The translations under genes and the position numbers were made by a program. A stretch of 64,000 bases of DNA from positions 1 through 64,000 of the forward strand of contig JANMYM010000027.1 of NCBI GenBank assembly GCA_031382085.1, in the 5' to 3' direction. The DNA is from UBA964 sp031382085. Lineage in GTDB: Bacteria; Pseudomonadota; Gammaproteobacteria; Steroidobacterales; Steroidobacteraceae. Shown piece after piece: positions 1 to 8,896 of this stretch (the stretch's first letter is position 1; every line of letters starts with the position of its first letter). The notes below the pieces were generated by a model. That model was not told the origin of the DNA. It did no database searches and saw only the letters and a program-made list of their open reading frames with translations.

Positions 1-82
1 TGAGATCGTCAGGCAGCCGCCACGGCAGTCCGCCCGCGCGGCCGATCACGCCGCGCAAGTCCATCGCGACCACGAGTGTCAC
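1..82 (-). CDS. folA: Dihydrofolate reductase, N-terminal part (cut by window edge)
   Basis: Only the first 27 codons are present; the gene runs off the left edge. From a GTG at 82 the reading frame gives VTLVVAMDLRGVIGRAGGLP followed by WRLPDDL. This is the classic DHFR start: a first beta strand, the I-G loop, then the LPW and LP-D residues that line the dihydrofolate pocket. DHFR reduces dihydrofolate to tetrahydrofolate with NADPH. It restores the folate oxidised by thymidylate synthase, whose gene lies two genes upstream on the same strand. A TTG at 106 is an alternative in-frame start. The identification rests on motif recognition in a short stretch, but the pattern is very specific. 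Confidence 0.85.
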   Translation of the reverse strand, partial: MTLVVAMDLRGVIGRAGGLPWRLPDDL

Positions 83-108
83 TGCGGTGGCGGGCGCTGG
101 CGTCAAAT

Positions 109-633
109 TCAGCTCCGGTGGTGCGGGCTGCGCTTGTGCGCGTGGGCCTTTTTCCTTGCGGCCTTGCGCTTTTTCTCAACGGGCCGCTTCGCCGGCCAGA
201 GCATCGTGCCGCGGCATTTGGCAGCGCCGCAGCGGCAGGCATAGATCTCATCGATGTTAGGCGGATCGTCTTTTTCGCGCCCGATCTCGTAGTCGTAGCC
301 CAGTTCTTCGCCCGCGGCAATATCGCGCACGGCTTCGATGTACACGCGCCGTTTCTCGATTGCGGATTCGCAATTGCCGTCGCAGTTGTGATTGATGAAT
401 CGCGCCTCGTTGCCGCCAACCGATGCGTCGATGACAGTGCGCAGGTCGACGATGAAAAGGAACGTGTGATTGTCGTTTTCGTCATGATCCTCGTAGCGTT
501 CATCCGCTGCCTTGTGGGAAATCCGCTCGCCTGCGTATTCGATGATGCGCGTGCCTTTGGGGATATGCCGCAGCGCGAAAACGCCGCTGCCGTGAATCGG
601 TGAGTTACGTACTTTGATCATCGGTTTCTTCAT
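109..633 (-). CDS. SET-domain protein lysine methyltransferase
   Basis: 174 residues. It opens with the SET signature (IKVRNSPIHGSGVFA), continues with the AdoMet/pseudoknot motif ARFINHNCDGNCE and a YDYE motif, and ends with a post-SET-like CRCGAAKCRG that could bind zinc. A strongly basic tail of Lys, Arg and His follows, as expected for contact with nucleic acid or an acidic partner. SET enzymes transfer methyl from AdoMet to lysine side chains; the bacterial substrate is unknown. The gene lies between thyA and folA on the same strand with short gaps, so it is probably co-transcribed with folate and lipoprotein genes. Family assignment is firm; substrate and role are not. Confidence 0.9.
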   Translation of the reverse strand: MKKPMIKVRNSPIHGSGVFALRHIPKGTRIIEYAGERISHKAADERYEDHDENDNHTFLFIVDLRTVIDASVGGNEARFINHNCDGNCESAIEKRRVYIEAVRDIAAGEELGYDYEIGREKDDPPNIDEIYACRCGAAKCRGTMLWPAKRPVEKKRKAARKKAHAHKRSPHHRS

Positions 634-679
634 TGCAATCCTCGGACTGGCTAAATTCAGCTCACAAAAAAATCAGGCG

Positions 680-1474
680 TCAAATAGCGATGGGCGCCTT
701 GATCGCGGCATGTGACTGATAGCCGACAAGGCGAAAGTCGTCGTAACTGTAGGAGAAAATATCCGGCGGCTTGCGCAGGATCTCCAGCTGCGGCGGCGGC
801 AGGGGATTACGCGACAGCTGCAGATCGGTCTGCTGCAGATGATTCAGGTACACATGACAATCGCCGCCGGTCCACACGAAGTCTCCCGGCTGCAGACCGC
901 ATTGCTGGGCGATCATCAGGGTCAACAGCGCGTAGGATGCGATATTGAACGGCACGCCGAGAAATAAATCGGCGCTGCGCTGATAAAGCTGGCAGGACAG
1001 CTTGCCGTTCGCGACATAGAACTGAAACAGCGCGTGACAGGGCATCAGCGCCATCTGCTCGAGTTCGCCGACATTCCACGCGCAAACCAGGATACGGCGC
1101 GAATAGGGATTGCCGCGCAGCTGCCGCATCACCTCGGCGATCTGGTCGATGTGCCTGCCATCCGGCGCCGGCCAGCTGCGCCACTGGCGCCCATACACCG
1201 GCCCTAGCTCGCCCTGCGCGTCGGCCCACTCATCCCAGATCGTCACGCCGTTATCGCGCAGGTACTTGACGTTGGTGTCACCGCGCAGAAACCACAGCAG
1301 TTCGTGAATGATGGAGCGGGTATGCAGCTTTTTGGTGGTGACCATCGGGAAACCGGCCGCCAGGTCGAAGCGCAACTGCGCGCCAAAAATCGACAGCGTG
1401 CCCGTGCCGGTGCGGTCCTCGCGGCGCGCGCCCTCCTGACGCACCCGATGCAGTAAATCGAGATACGACTGCAT
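680..1474 (-). CDS. thyA: Thymidylate synthase
   Basis: 264 residues, the same length as the E. coli enzyme. It makes dTMP from dUMP using methylenetetrahydrofolate. Visible family features are the N-terminal RTGTGTLSIFG loop (phosphate-binding Arg), RRILVCAWNV, the catalytic cysteine in MPCHALFQFYV, the dUMP-binding RSADLFLGVPFNIASYALL region split around D-L-F-L-G, and the C-terminal PIAI closing residues. The ATG is only 6 nt downstream of the lgt stop codon on the same strand, so translation is likely coupled. The usual proteobacterial order lgt-thyA-folA is kept apart from the inserted SET gene. Confidence 0.98.
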   Translation of the reverse strand: MQSYLDLLHRVRQEGARREDRTGTGTLSIFGAQLRFDLAAGFPMVTTKKLHTRSIIHELLWFLRGDTNVKYLRDNGVTIWDEWADAQGELGPVYGRQWRSWPAPDGRHIDQIAEVMRQLRGNPYSRRILVCAWNVGELEQMALMPCHALFQFYVANGKLSCQLYQRSADLFLGVPFNIASYALLTLMIAQQCGLQPGDFVWTGGDCHVYLNHLQQTDLQLSRNPLPPPQLEILRKPPDIFSYSYDDFRLVGYQSHAAIKAPIAI

Positions 1475-1480
1475 GCCGAC

Positions 1481-2287
1481 CTAACGGGCGGGCGCGACTG
1501 CGAAATTGCCGCTCGGCGTGGGGCTGCGGTACGCGTACCACAGCATCACGATTCCGCTCAGCAGCATCGGCAAGGACAGCAAATGCCCCATGGTCAGCCA
1601 ATCGCCCGCCAGATAGCCGATCTGAACGTCTGGCACGCGCCAAAACTCAACCGCAATGCGCGCACAGCCGTAGAGGATCAGGAACAGGCCCGCGGGCGCC
1701 ATGCGCGGCCGTGGCCTGCGCGTAAAAAACCACAGCACCGTGAACAGCAGCAGACCCTCGAGCGTGGCTTCATACAGCTGCGTCGCATGCCTGGGTACAC
1801 CATCGACCACCATGGCCCAGGGCACGTCGGTCGGTTTGCCCCACAGTTCGCCGTTGATGAAGTTGCCGATGCGCCCGAAAAACAGCCCCAGGCCCGGCAG
1901 CGGCGCGGTGAAATCGATGACATCCACGATCTGGCGTTTTTGCTTGCGCGCGAACCACAGCGCGCCTAACAAGACGCCGACAAATCCGCCGTGGAAGGAC
2001 ATGCCGCCGCGCCAGATCTGGTAGATGTAATGCCAGTCCTCCGCCACCTGCTCGCGCCCATAGATCAGCAGATAGCCGATGCGGCCGCCGAGGATGACGC
2101 CCAGCATCAGGTAGAACAGGAAATCATCGACGTCCAGCGGCTTCCAGGTCGATCCCGGCTGCAGCGCGCGGCGCCGCCCGAGCCACCAGGCCGATGCAAA
2201 ACCTAACAAATAGGTGATGCCATACCAGTGGACCTGCAGCGGTCCGAGTGAAATGGCCACGGGATCAAACGGCACGTAGGGGATCAT
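1481..2287 (-). CDS. lgt: Prolipoprotein diacylglyceryl transferase
   Basis: 268 residues with about seven hydrophobic segments. It transfers diacylglycerol from phosphatidylglycerol to the lipobox cysteine of prolipoproteins in the inner membrane. Family motifs present are HWYGITYLLGF near the N-terminus, GGRIGYLLIYG, WRGGMSFHGGFVG and the Lgt signature GRIGNFINGELWG with the essential Arg, Asn and Glu. It sits 15 nt downstream of rlmI and 6 nt upstream of thyA, all on the minus strand. Several lipoprotein substrates are encoded in the window, for example the gene at 40950-41543. Confidence 0.98.
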   Translation of the reverse strand: MIPYVPFDPVAISLGPLQVHWYGITYLLGFASAWWLGRRRALQPGSTWKPLDVDDFLFYLMLGVILGGRIGYLLIYGREQVAEDWHYIYQIWRGGMSFHGGFVGVLLGALWFARKQKRQIVDVIDFTAPLPGLGLFFGRIGNFINGELWGKPTDVPWAMVVDGVPRHATQLYEATLEGLLLFTVLWFFTRRPRPRMAPAGLFLILYGCARIAVEFWRVPDVQIGYLAGDWLTMGHLLSLPMLLSGIVMLWYAYRSPTPSGNFAVAPAR

Positions 2288-2302
2288 GGTTTTATTTTCG
2301 CA

Positions 2303-3520
2303 CTATTCCTGCGTGACCCGCGCAAAAAAAGCCTTCAGATAGCGCGTCTCCGGGATCGCCGGATGGATCGGATGATCGGCGGACTGGCCGCCGACCGCGA
2401 TGACCTGAACCAGGCGATCCAGATGGCGCGCGCCCGTCTGGATCGCACCCAGCAGCGCATCCGCCGGCAGATGCCACGAACAGGAGCAGGACACCAGCAG
2501 ACCACCGTCGGTCAGCAGCCGCATGGCCAGTTGGTTGAGTTTGCGATAGGCCGCCTCGCCCTGCGGCAGGTCTTTCTTGCGCTTGATGAATGCCGGCGGA
2601 TCGACCACGACCACATCGAAGCGCTCCTTGTTGGCCGCCAGGTCCTGCAGCACGTCAAAGGCATCCCCTTTGCGGACCGCCAGCGCCAGGCCATTCAAAC
2701 GGCCGTTGGCCTCCGCCGCATCGAGGGCGGCCTGCGAGGAATCCACGCACAGCGCCGAGCCTGCGCCGGCGGCCATGGCGGTCAGGCCCCAGGCGCCCAC
2801 GTAGCTGCAGACATCCAGCACCCGCGCCCCGGGCCGCATGAAGGCCGCGAGGCGCGCACGATTGTCGGTTTGATCATAAAACCAGCCGGTTTTCTGCGCC
2901 TGCGCCAGCGCCACGCGATAACGCAGCAGCTTCGAAGGCGCCACGGTCTCCTCGACTGTTAGCTCCGTGGGCGGGCTGCCGAATGCCGGCTCGACGGATT
3001 CCGGCAGCTGCTCCAGGGAACGGGCGCCCGAATCGTTTTTCCAGACCAGCGTGCTAACACCGGGGGTTGCGCGCACCGCGGCGCTGATCACATCCTTGAG
3101 CTGTTCCATGCCGAGGGTCGCGATCTGACCGACCACCACGTCGCCAAAACGGTCCAGCACCAGGCCCGGCAGGCGGTCCGATTCGCCGTACACCCAGCGA
3201 TGAAACACGCCCCGGCCGAGGAAGCTGCGCAGTTCGGCGGCCGCAAGCAACCGCGAGCGCAACAAGGCCGCATTGATCGGCTCACGTTCGTGACGCGAAA
3301 CAATCCGGATCGCAATCAGGGCGCCGGGATTGACGTAGCCATAGCCCAGGAATTCGCCTTTGCTCGACAGGACGCGCGCAATGGCGCCGGGCGCAAACGT
3401 CTTGAGCGGCGTTGCAGCCACGTCGATTTCATTGCTGAACACCCACAGATGGCCGGCCCGCAGGCGGCGTTCCTCATGGCGTTTTAGTTGCAGCGTGGGG
3501 CGAGCTTCTGTCACAGTCAT
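2303..3520 (-). CDS. rlmI: RlmI-like 23S rRNA (cytosine-C5)-methyltransferase
   Basis: 405 residues from an ATG at 3520. An upstream in-frame ATG at 3544 would add eight residues and touch the divergent gene. It is a class I AdoMet methyltransferase with an N-terminal PUA-like RNA-binding part (RRLRAGHLWVFSNEI), a central region ending in QKTGWFYDQTDNR, the AdoMet site VLDVCSYVGAWGL, and the VVVDPPAF and CSCSWHL motifs of the RlmI/RlmK group. It probably methylates C1962 of 23S rRNA. It heads the minus-strand run rlmI-lgt-thyA. Its own promoter must lie in the 22-nt gap or inside the divergent coding sequence. Confidence 0.93.
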   Translation of the reverse strand: MTVTEARPTLQLKRHEERRLRAGHLWVFSNEIDVAATPLKTFAPGAIARVLSSKGEFLGYGYVNPGALIAIRIVSRHEREPINAALLRSRLLAAAELRSFLGRGVFHRWVYGESDRLPGLVLDRFGDVVVGQIATLGMEQLKDVISAAVRATPGVSTLVWKNDSGARSLEQLPESVEPAFGSPPTELTVEETVAPSKLLRYRVALAQAQKTGWFYDQTDNRARLAAFMRPGARVLDVCSYVGAWGLTAMAAGAGSALCVDSSQAALDAAEANGRLNGLALAVRKGDAFDVLQDLAANKERFDVVVVDPPAFIKRKKDLPQGEAAYRKLNQLAMRLLTDGGLLVSCSCSWHLPADALLGAIQTGARHLDRLVQVIAVGGQSADHPIHPAIPETRYLKAFFARVTQE

Positions 3521-3542
3521 TGGCCATTTTACGTGAGCGCTC

Positions 3543-5651
3543 ATGACTGCCTCGAACTATTCCGGCCCCCGCAATCGGCTTGCCGCGCAAACCAGCCCTT
3601 ACCTGCAGCAGCACGCCGCCAATCCGGTCGATTGGTACCCCTGGGGCGACGAAGCACTGGCGCTGGCGCGCGCCACCGGCAAGCCGATTTTGCTGTCGAT
3701 CGGCTATTCGGCCTGCCATTGGTGCCACGTGATGGCGCATGAATCGTTCGAAGACGAGGCAACCGCGGCCCTGATGAACTCGCTGTTCGTCAATATCAAG
3801 GTTGACCGTGAAGAACGGCCGGACATTGACCGCATTTATCAACTGGCCCATCAAATGCTGACCCAGCGCGGCGGCGGCTGGCCATTGACGATGTTCCTGT
3901 CGCACGCAGACCAGCGGCCGTTTTTCGGCGGCACCTATTTTCCAGACACGCCGCGTTATGGCATGCCCTCGTTCAAGGAGCTGCTGGAACGCGTCGCGCA
4001 GTACTACCGCGAGCATGGCGATGAGATCCGCAAGCAAAATGCCTCGCTGATGGATGCGTTCGCATCGCTGGAGCCCGCAGCTGCGTCCGCTGGCGTAACG
4101 CTCAGCGACGCGCCACTGCGCGCGGCACGCGCACAGCTCGAGCGACAGTTTGACAGCAAGTTTGGCGGCTTCGGCGCCGCGCCCAAGTTCCCGCATGCTA
4201 ACAACATCGAGCGGCTGCTGCGCGACTGGCACGCCACTGCCCACACGACGGCGCCGGACCTGCAGGCGCTCTACATGGCCACGTTGACGCTGAAACGCAT
4301 GGCCGAGGGCGGGCTGAACGACCAGCTGGGCGGCGGCTTTGCGCGTTACTCGGTTGATGCGTTGTGGATGATCCCGCATTTCGAGAAGATGCTGTACGAC
4401 AACGCCCTGTTGTTAGGCGTGTACGCAGATGCCGCGCTCGCCACAGGCGAGGCCTTGTTCCTCGAGGTCGTGCGCGAGACCGCGGACTGGCTGCTACGCG
4501 ACCTGCGGGCGCCGGAGGGCGGATTTCGATCCAGTTTCGATGCCGACTCGGAAGGCCACGAGGGTAAGTTCTACGTCTGGGATCGCGATCAGGTGCGCGC
4601 GCTGCTGACGCCCGAGGAATATGCGGTATTTGCGCCGCGCTTCGGCCTCGATCGCGACCCCAATTTCGAACAGCAATTCTGGCACCTGCATGTGTTCAAG
4701 GAGACCGGCACGCTGGCGGGCGAGCTCGGGCTCACGCCCGAGCTACTCGCCGCGCGGCTGCTATCAGCGCGAAAAACATTGTTAGCGCAACGCGTGACTC
4801 GCGTACCGCCGGGCCGCGACGACAAGATTCTGACCAGCTGGAACGCGCTCGCAATCCGTGGCCTGGCACTCGCCGCCCGTGCCTGCTTGCGTGAACCCGT
4901 GCGCGCCGAACGCTATCGCGACGCAGCGGTCGACGCCGCACAGTTCGTGCAGCGGCAGCTGTGGCGCTCCGGTCGTCTGCTGGCCACATACAAGGACGGC
5001 CGGTCGCATCTGGCCGCCTACCTGGACGACTACGCCTACCTGATCGATGCGCTGCTGTGCCTGTTGCAACAGCGCTGGGATTCGTCGCTGCTGGCATTCG
5101 CCATCGAACTCGCGGAAGTGTTGTTGCGGCATTTCGCGGCGCCGGACCGGGGCGGCTTCTTTTTTACCGCCGACGATCACGAGCAGTTGATCCATCGTTC
5201 GCGCAGCTTCGGCGATGACGCAACACCTAACGGCAACGCCGTTGCCGCGTTCGGCCTGCAGCGTCTCGGCTACCTGGTCGGCGAAACCCGCTATCTCGCC
5301 GCCGCGGAGAACGTGTTGCGCGCCGCCTGGGAACCGCTCAACAAGGCGCCCTACGCGCACACCAGCATGCTGACCGCACTCGAAGAAGCCCTGAACCCAC
5401 CGGAAATCATCATCCTGCGCGGCAAGCAGCCGGAACTGGACGCCTGGCGTTCACAGATCGCAGCACTGTATGCGCCGCGACGACTGGTGCTGGCTATTCC
5501 GGACGATGCCGCCAGCCTGCCGACCTCGCTGGCATCCAAGGCTGGGCGCGGCGCGCTGATCGCCTACCATTGTCGCGGCTCGGTCTGTGACGCGCCGATC
5601 ACCGACCCGGAACTGCTGCTGCGGCGGCTGCAGGCGGCTCTCGAGGACTGA
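3543..5651 (+). CDS. Thioredoxin-domain protein of the YyaL/SPATA20 family
   Basis: 702 residues. The N-terminal about 160 residues form the conserved DUF255 thioredoxin-like domain (LQQHAANPVDWYPWG, YSACHWCHVMAHESFED, GGWPLTMFL, GGTYFP). The remainder is an (alpha/alpha)6 barrel resembling N-acylglucosamine epimerases, with GGFGAAPKFPH, GGLNDQLGGGFARYSVD and HFEKMLYDNA. The CxxC-like CHWCH could be redox-active or bind metal. The physiological reaction of the family is not established. The ATG at 3543 follows the rlmI upstream ATG on the other strand in a shared CATG, so no separate promoter region exists between them. Confidence 0.93.
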   Translation: MTASNYSGPRNRLAAQTSPYLQQHAANPVDWYPWGDEALALARATGKPILLSIGYSACHWCHVMAHESFEDEATAALMNSLFVNIKVDREERPDIDRIYQLAHQMLTQRGGGWPLTMFLSHADQRPFFGGTYFPDTPRYGMPSFKELLERVAQYYREHGDEIRKQNASLMDAFASLEPAAASAGVTLSDAPLRAARAQLERQFDSKFGGFGAAPKFPHANNIERLLRDWHATAHTTAPDLQALYMATLTLKRMAEGGLNDQLGGGFARYSVDALWMIPHFEKMLYDNALLLGVYADAALATGEALFLEVVRETADWLLRDLRAPEGGFRSSFDADSEGHEGKFYVWDRDQVRALLTPEEYAVFAPRFGLDRDPNFEQQFWHLHVFKETGTLAGELGLTPELLAARLLSARKTLLAQRVTRVPPGRDDKILTSWNALAIRGLALAARACLREPVRAERYRDAAVDAAQFVQRQLWRSGRLLATYKDGRSHLAAYLDDYAYLIDALLCLLQQRWDSSLLAFAIELAEVLLRHFAAPDRGGFFFTADDHEQLIHRSRSFGDDATPNGNAVAAFGLQRLGYLVGETRYLAAAENVLRAAWEPLNKAPYAHTSMLTALEEALNPPEIIILRGKQPELDAWRSQIAALYAPRRLVLAIPDDAASLPTSLASKAGRGALIAYHCRGSVCDAPITDPELLLRRLQAALED

Positions 5652-5654
5652 CGA

Positions 5655-6746
5655 TCAGTCGGCGCGACCTGCGCGGCCTAACAAGGCGCGCTCGATCTCA
5701 TCCAGCGCCTGGCAACCGGCCAGCGCCATCGCCACGGAAAATTCGTTGCGCAGCAGATCGAGGACGCGACGCACACCGTCCTCGCCGCCGACGGCCAGGC
5801 CCCAGAGCACCGGGCGGCCGATCAGCACCGCACGCGCACCTAACGCCAGCGCCTTGAGAACATCGGTGCCGCGACGGATCCCGCCATCCACCATGACCAG
5901 CGCATCGGAGCCGGCCGCGCGCACCACGGAATCCAGCACATCGGCGGTCGCTGGCGCCGAATCCAGTTGTCGTCCGCCATGATTGGAAACAATGATGCCC
6001 TGCGCGCCGCGGCCGAGCGCGCGGCGCGCGTCGTCGGGCCGCACGATGCCTTTGACCAGTACCGGCAATTTGCTGGTGGCCACGACCCAGTCCAGATCGC
6101 GCCAGGAAAGCGCCGGATCGAGCATCTGATTCACGTAGCCGGAAAATCCGCCCTGCCCCAGATCGGGCATTGCATAACGCTCACCCGCCGGCAACAGATT
6201 GCTCATCGGCAGATTCGCCGGGAAGCTGAAGCCATTGCGCACGTCGCGCTCGCGCACGGCGCCAACCGGTGTATCCACCGTGAGCACGATCGCGCCACAG
6301 CCGGCCGCGGCCGCGCGCGCGATCAGATCCTGGGTGATGCCGCGATCCTTGTAGCAATACAACTGGAACCACAATCCCCGGGTTGCCGCCCGCGCGACCT
6401 CTTCCATCGGTTTGTTAGACAGCGTGGACAGCACCATCGCGGTGCCGGTGCTGGCGGCCGCGCGCGCCGTGGCGACCTCGCCATCCGCATGCGCCATCTG
6501 GTGATAGGCGGTCGGCGCGATCATCACCGGCCAGTCGAGTTTCTGGCCCAGCACCTGCGTCGACAGGTCGCGTTTCGCGACATCGCGCAGCACGCGGTAG
6601 TGAATCGACCAGCGATCCCAGGCGCTGCGATTGGCGCGCAGGGTGATTTCATCGCCGGCTCCGCCCCGGTAGTAATCGCGCGGGCCGGCGGGCAGCTGCG
6701 TCAGCGCCGCCGCTTCAAAATCGAACAGGTTGATCAGGTCGTTCAC
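5655..6746 (-). CDS. FMN-dependent alpha-hydroxyacid dehydrogenase/oxidase
   Basis: 363 residues from a GTG at 6746, which overlaps the stop codon of the upstream HIT gene (GTGA). It belongs to the lactate dehydrogenase/glycolate oxidase family: an (beta/alpha)8 barrel that oxidises an L-2-hydroxyacid to the 2-oxoacid with FMN. Signatures are YYRGGAGDEITLRAN, MIAPTAYHQMAHADGE, LWFQLYCYKDR, VLTVDTPVGAVRERDVRNGF, VLVKGIV, and the active-site SNHGGRQLD with catalytic His and FMN-contacting Arg. The C-terminal IGRPVLWGLA binds the FMN phosphate. Whether it passes electrons to quinone or to oxygen cannot be told. An ATG about 90 nt further upstream is unlikely because it lies inside the HIT gene. 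Confidence 0.92.
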   Translation of the reverse strand: MNDLINLFDFEAAALTQLPAGPRDYYRGGAGDEITLRANRSAWDRWSIHYRVLRDVAKRDLSTQVLGQKLDWPVMIAPTAYHQMAHADGEVATARAAASTGTAMVLSTLSNKPMEEVARAATRGLWFQLYCYKDRGITQDLIARAAAAGCGAIVLTVDTPVGAVRERDVRNGFSFPANLPMSNLLPAGERYAMPDLGQGGFSGYVNQMLDPALSWRDLDWVVATSKLPVLVKGIVRPDDARRALGRGAQGIIVSNHGGRQLDSAPATADVLDSVVRAAGSDALVMVDGGIRRGTDVLKALALGARAVLIGRPVLWGLAVGGEDGVRRVLDLLRNEFSVAMALAGCQALDEIERALLGRAGRAD

Positions 6747-7180
6747 GAAACTCCCAACGCAGTGCAAATCTGCGCCCGCAACAGACTCAGGGATCGGGCA
6801 TCGAACGCGCTTGCGTGGGTCCAGTCGTAGGCCCACGGGTGCGCGGTACGCTGCGGCAGGGGCTCGTCCTGGTAACGCGGCACCACATGCGCATGCAATG
6901 CCGGGTCCTGGTTGCCGAATATCGCGTAATTGATGCGCACCGCGTTCGTGGCGGCTAACAGTGCATCACCCAGAAGCGCCATGTCGCCGAGAAATGCCGC
7001 CCGCGCTGCCGGCAGCAGTGCGTTCAGGTGCGGCACCACCGGGTCCGGCAGCAGCAGGCAATAGCCGCGCAGGAATTGCTGCTCGCCGAACACCGCCCAG
7101 CCGGCGCTGAGCTTCGCGATCAGCGTCGGATCGGCGCCGGCGCGCAGCCGCTCGACCCGGGCATGGATGGCCGTCGTCAT
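6743..7180 (-). CDS. HIT-like family protein with altered histidine triad
   Basis: 145 residues. The C-terminal LHAHVVPRYQDEP aligns with the His-triad motif HxHxHxxPR of nucleotide hydrolases and transferases. The position of the first histidine is alanine (ALHAHVVPR), while the two following histidines, including the expected nucleophile, remain. The middle contains NYAIFGNQDPALHAHV, matching the usual asparagine-containing strand. The substrate is unknown, perhaps a dinucleoside polyphosphate. Its TGA overlaps the GTG of the hydroxyacid dehydrogenase gene, so the two are translationally coupled. Confidence 0.8.
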   Translation of the reverse strand: MTTAIHARVERLRAGADPTLIAKLSAGWAVFGEQQFLRGYCLLLPDPVVPHLNALLPAARAAFLGDMALLGDALLAATNAVRINYAIFGNQDPALHAHVVPRYQDEPLPQRTAHPWAYDWTHASAFDARSLSLLRAQICTALGVS

Positions 7181-7273
7181 GATGAACTATGCCATGCCAT
7201 CCACGGCGCTGCACGGCCTTGATCGCGCTTGTTGTCCATTCGATCTGACATCATATCGTTAGAATCCAATCCC

Positions 7274-8896
7274 ATGAATCATTCGACTCGCCGTTTTTTG
7301 CTGATGTTTTTGCCAACGTTTTTGCTGGGTATCGTCAGTATTGCGACTCATGGCGCAACCGCGCGCAAACCCGTCAAGGTGCCGGCGGCGGCGCAGACAG
7401 CTGTCGACAGTCTCTACGCCACGTCCGATGCGCCGCTGCTGTGGTTTGCCGCAGGCCAACCGACCGCCAGCGCTCTTGCAGCGATGACCGAGCTGAGCAC
7501 GGCCGAGACCCGCGGGCTGGACCCCGTCGATTACGAATTGCCGGCACTGCGTGAATTGCTAACAAGTCCAACGGTCCTGGCCGACCCCAAGGCGCTGCGT
7601 GCGCTGGATCAGCGCCTGTCGCGCACCGTGGCACATCTGGTCTTGGACCTGCACGCCGGCCGGATCGCGCCCCGCGACGTTGGCCACGACCTCGGGGTCC
7701 CGCATGCCGCGCTCGATCTCAGCGTCGCTGTCCGGGCACTGGCGGGAGCGCGCGACCCGAAAGCAGTGCTCGATGATTTCGAACCGGGTTTCCAGCACTA
7801 TGACCTGTTGAAGGTGGCATTGCGGCGTTACCGGGAACTGGCACTGGACGCGACGCTGACCCGTCTACCGCCACTGCCGACACGCACCGTCAAGCCCGGC
7901 GAGAGCTATATCGGCGCCGCCGCGCTGCGTCGCCTGCTGACGGCGCTGGGCGACTTGCCCGCGGCCGCGGCGGTCACGGACGACACCACGTTCGATGCAA
8001 CGCTGAGCGAGTCATTGGAAAAATTCCAGGAACGCCACGGCGTCAATATCGATGGCGCGCTCGGACCCGCGACGTTCCGCCTGTTGACGACACCGCTCAC
8101 GCACCGCGTCAGGCAGCTCGAATACTCGCTGGAACGCGCGCGCTGGCTGCCGCCGCGCCTCGACACACCACCGATCCTGGTCAACATTCCGCAGTTCAGG
8201 TTGTTCGCGTTTTCGACCACCTCGGATCGCGAAGACACGCTGCTGCAGATGCGGGTGGTCGTCGGCAAGATCTATCCGCGCTACAACACGCCGGTATTCG
8301 CCGAAGACATGCGCTCCATCGTGCTACGACCCTACTGGGACGTGCCACGCACCATCCTGCGGGATGAACTGCTGCCGCGCATCGAAGCCAATCCTGCCTG
8401 GCTGCTCGCCAACAATTTCGAAATCGTTGCCGGTGAAGGTGATGACGGACAGATGGTCGCGGCTACTCCGGAAAACATCGCCGCGCTGCGCGCCGGCACC
8501 CTGCGGCTACGCCAGAAGCCGGGTGGCGGCAATGCGCTCGGCGTCGCCAAGTTCCTGTTTCCTAACAGTCACAACGTGTACCTGCATGGCACGACCACGC
8601 AGGGCCTGTTTGCGGCAGCGCGGCGCGCCTTCAGCCATGGCTGCATCCGGGTCGAAGACCCGCTGCGATTGGCGGAATTTGTGCTGCGCAACGACCCTAG
8701 CTGGAATCGCGCCGCGCTCGATGCCGCGGCGGCGAACCCGAGCGCGCGACGTATCAAGCTCGCGACGCCGGTGCGGGTTTTCATCCTGTATGCGACGGCC
8801 ATCGCGACCGAGGCCGGCAACGTGCTGTTCTTTGAGGATATCTACGGCCACGATGTCAGACTGGGCGCCGCGCTGGCGCGGCATCAACGTCGTTAG
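7274..8896 (+). CDS. L,D-transpeptidase of the YcbB (LdtD) type
   Basis: 540 residues from the ATG at 7274. A signal peptide (MNHSTRRFLLMFLPTFLLGI) is followed by an N-terminal scaffold domain, a peptidoglycan-binding domain around residues 210-275 (LEKFQERHGVNIDGALGPAT) and a YkuD catalytic domain. The catalytic motif is FSHGCIRVEDP with the Cys nucleophile; HNVYLHGT lies before it. It is a periplasmic enzyme forming 3-3 cross-links between meso-diaminopimelate residues of peptidoglycan and giving beta-lactam-tolerant cross-linking. Its stop overlaps the 3' end of the convergent YcbK-like gene by 4 nt; this pairing with a YcbK-type peptidase also occurs in enterobacteria. Confidence 0.94.
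   Translation: MNHSTRRFLLMFLPTFLLGIVSIATHGATARKPVKVPAAAQTAVDSLYATSDAPLLWFAAGQPTASALAAMTELSTAETRGLDPVDYELPALRELLTSPTVLADPKALRALDQRLSRTVAHLVLDLHAGRIAPRDVGHDLGVPHAALDLSVAVRALAGARDPKAVLDDFEPGFQHYDLLKVALRRYRELALDATLTRLPPLPTRTVKPGESYIGAAALRRLLTALGDLPAAAAVTDDTTFDATLSESLEKFQERHGVNIDGALGPATFRLLTTPLTHRVRQLEYSLERARWLPPRLDTPPILVNIPQFRLFAFSTTSDREDTLLQMRVVVGKIYPRYNTPVFAEDMRSIVLRPYWDVPRTILRDELLPRIEANPAWLLANNFEIVAGEGDDGQMVAATPENIAALRAGTLRLRQKPGGGNALGVAKFLFPNSHNVYLHGTTTQGLFAAARRAFSHGCIRVEDPLRLAEFVLRNDPSWNRAALDAAAANPSARRIKLATPVRVFILYATAIATEAGNVLFFEDIYGHDVRLGAALARHQRR

Noticed and set aside
9..503. Long open frame on the minus strand rich in Arg, Ser and Thr
   Set aside because: It overlaps the SET-domain gene in another frame, has no recognisable domain and has the composition of a GC-rich shadow frame. 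The real gene at the left edge is the folA fragment.
3474..4379. 301-codon minus-strand frame
   Set aside because: Antisense to the YyaL-type gene. No start signal and no domain.
5967..6830. 287-codon plus-strand frame
   Set aside because: It lies antisense to the FMN hydroxyacid dehydrogenase gene, whose motifs are unmistakable. The plus-strand product is low complexity and His/Arg-rich.
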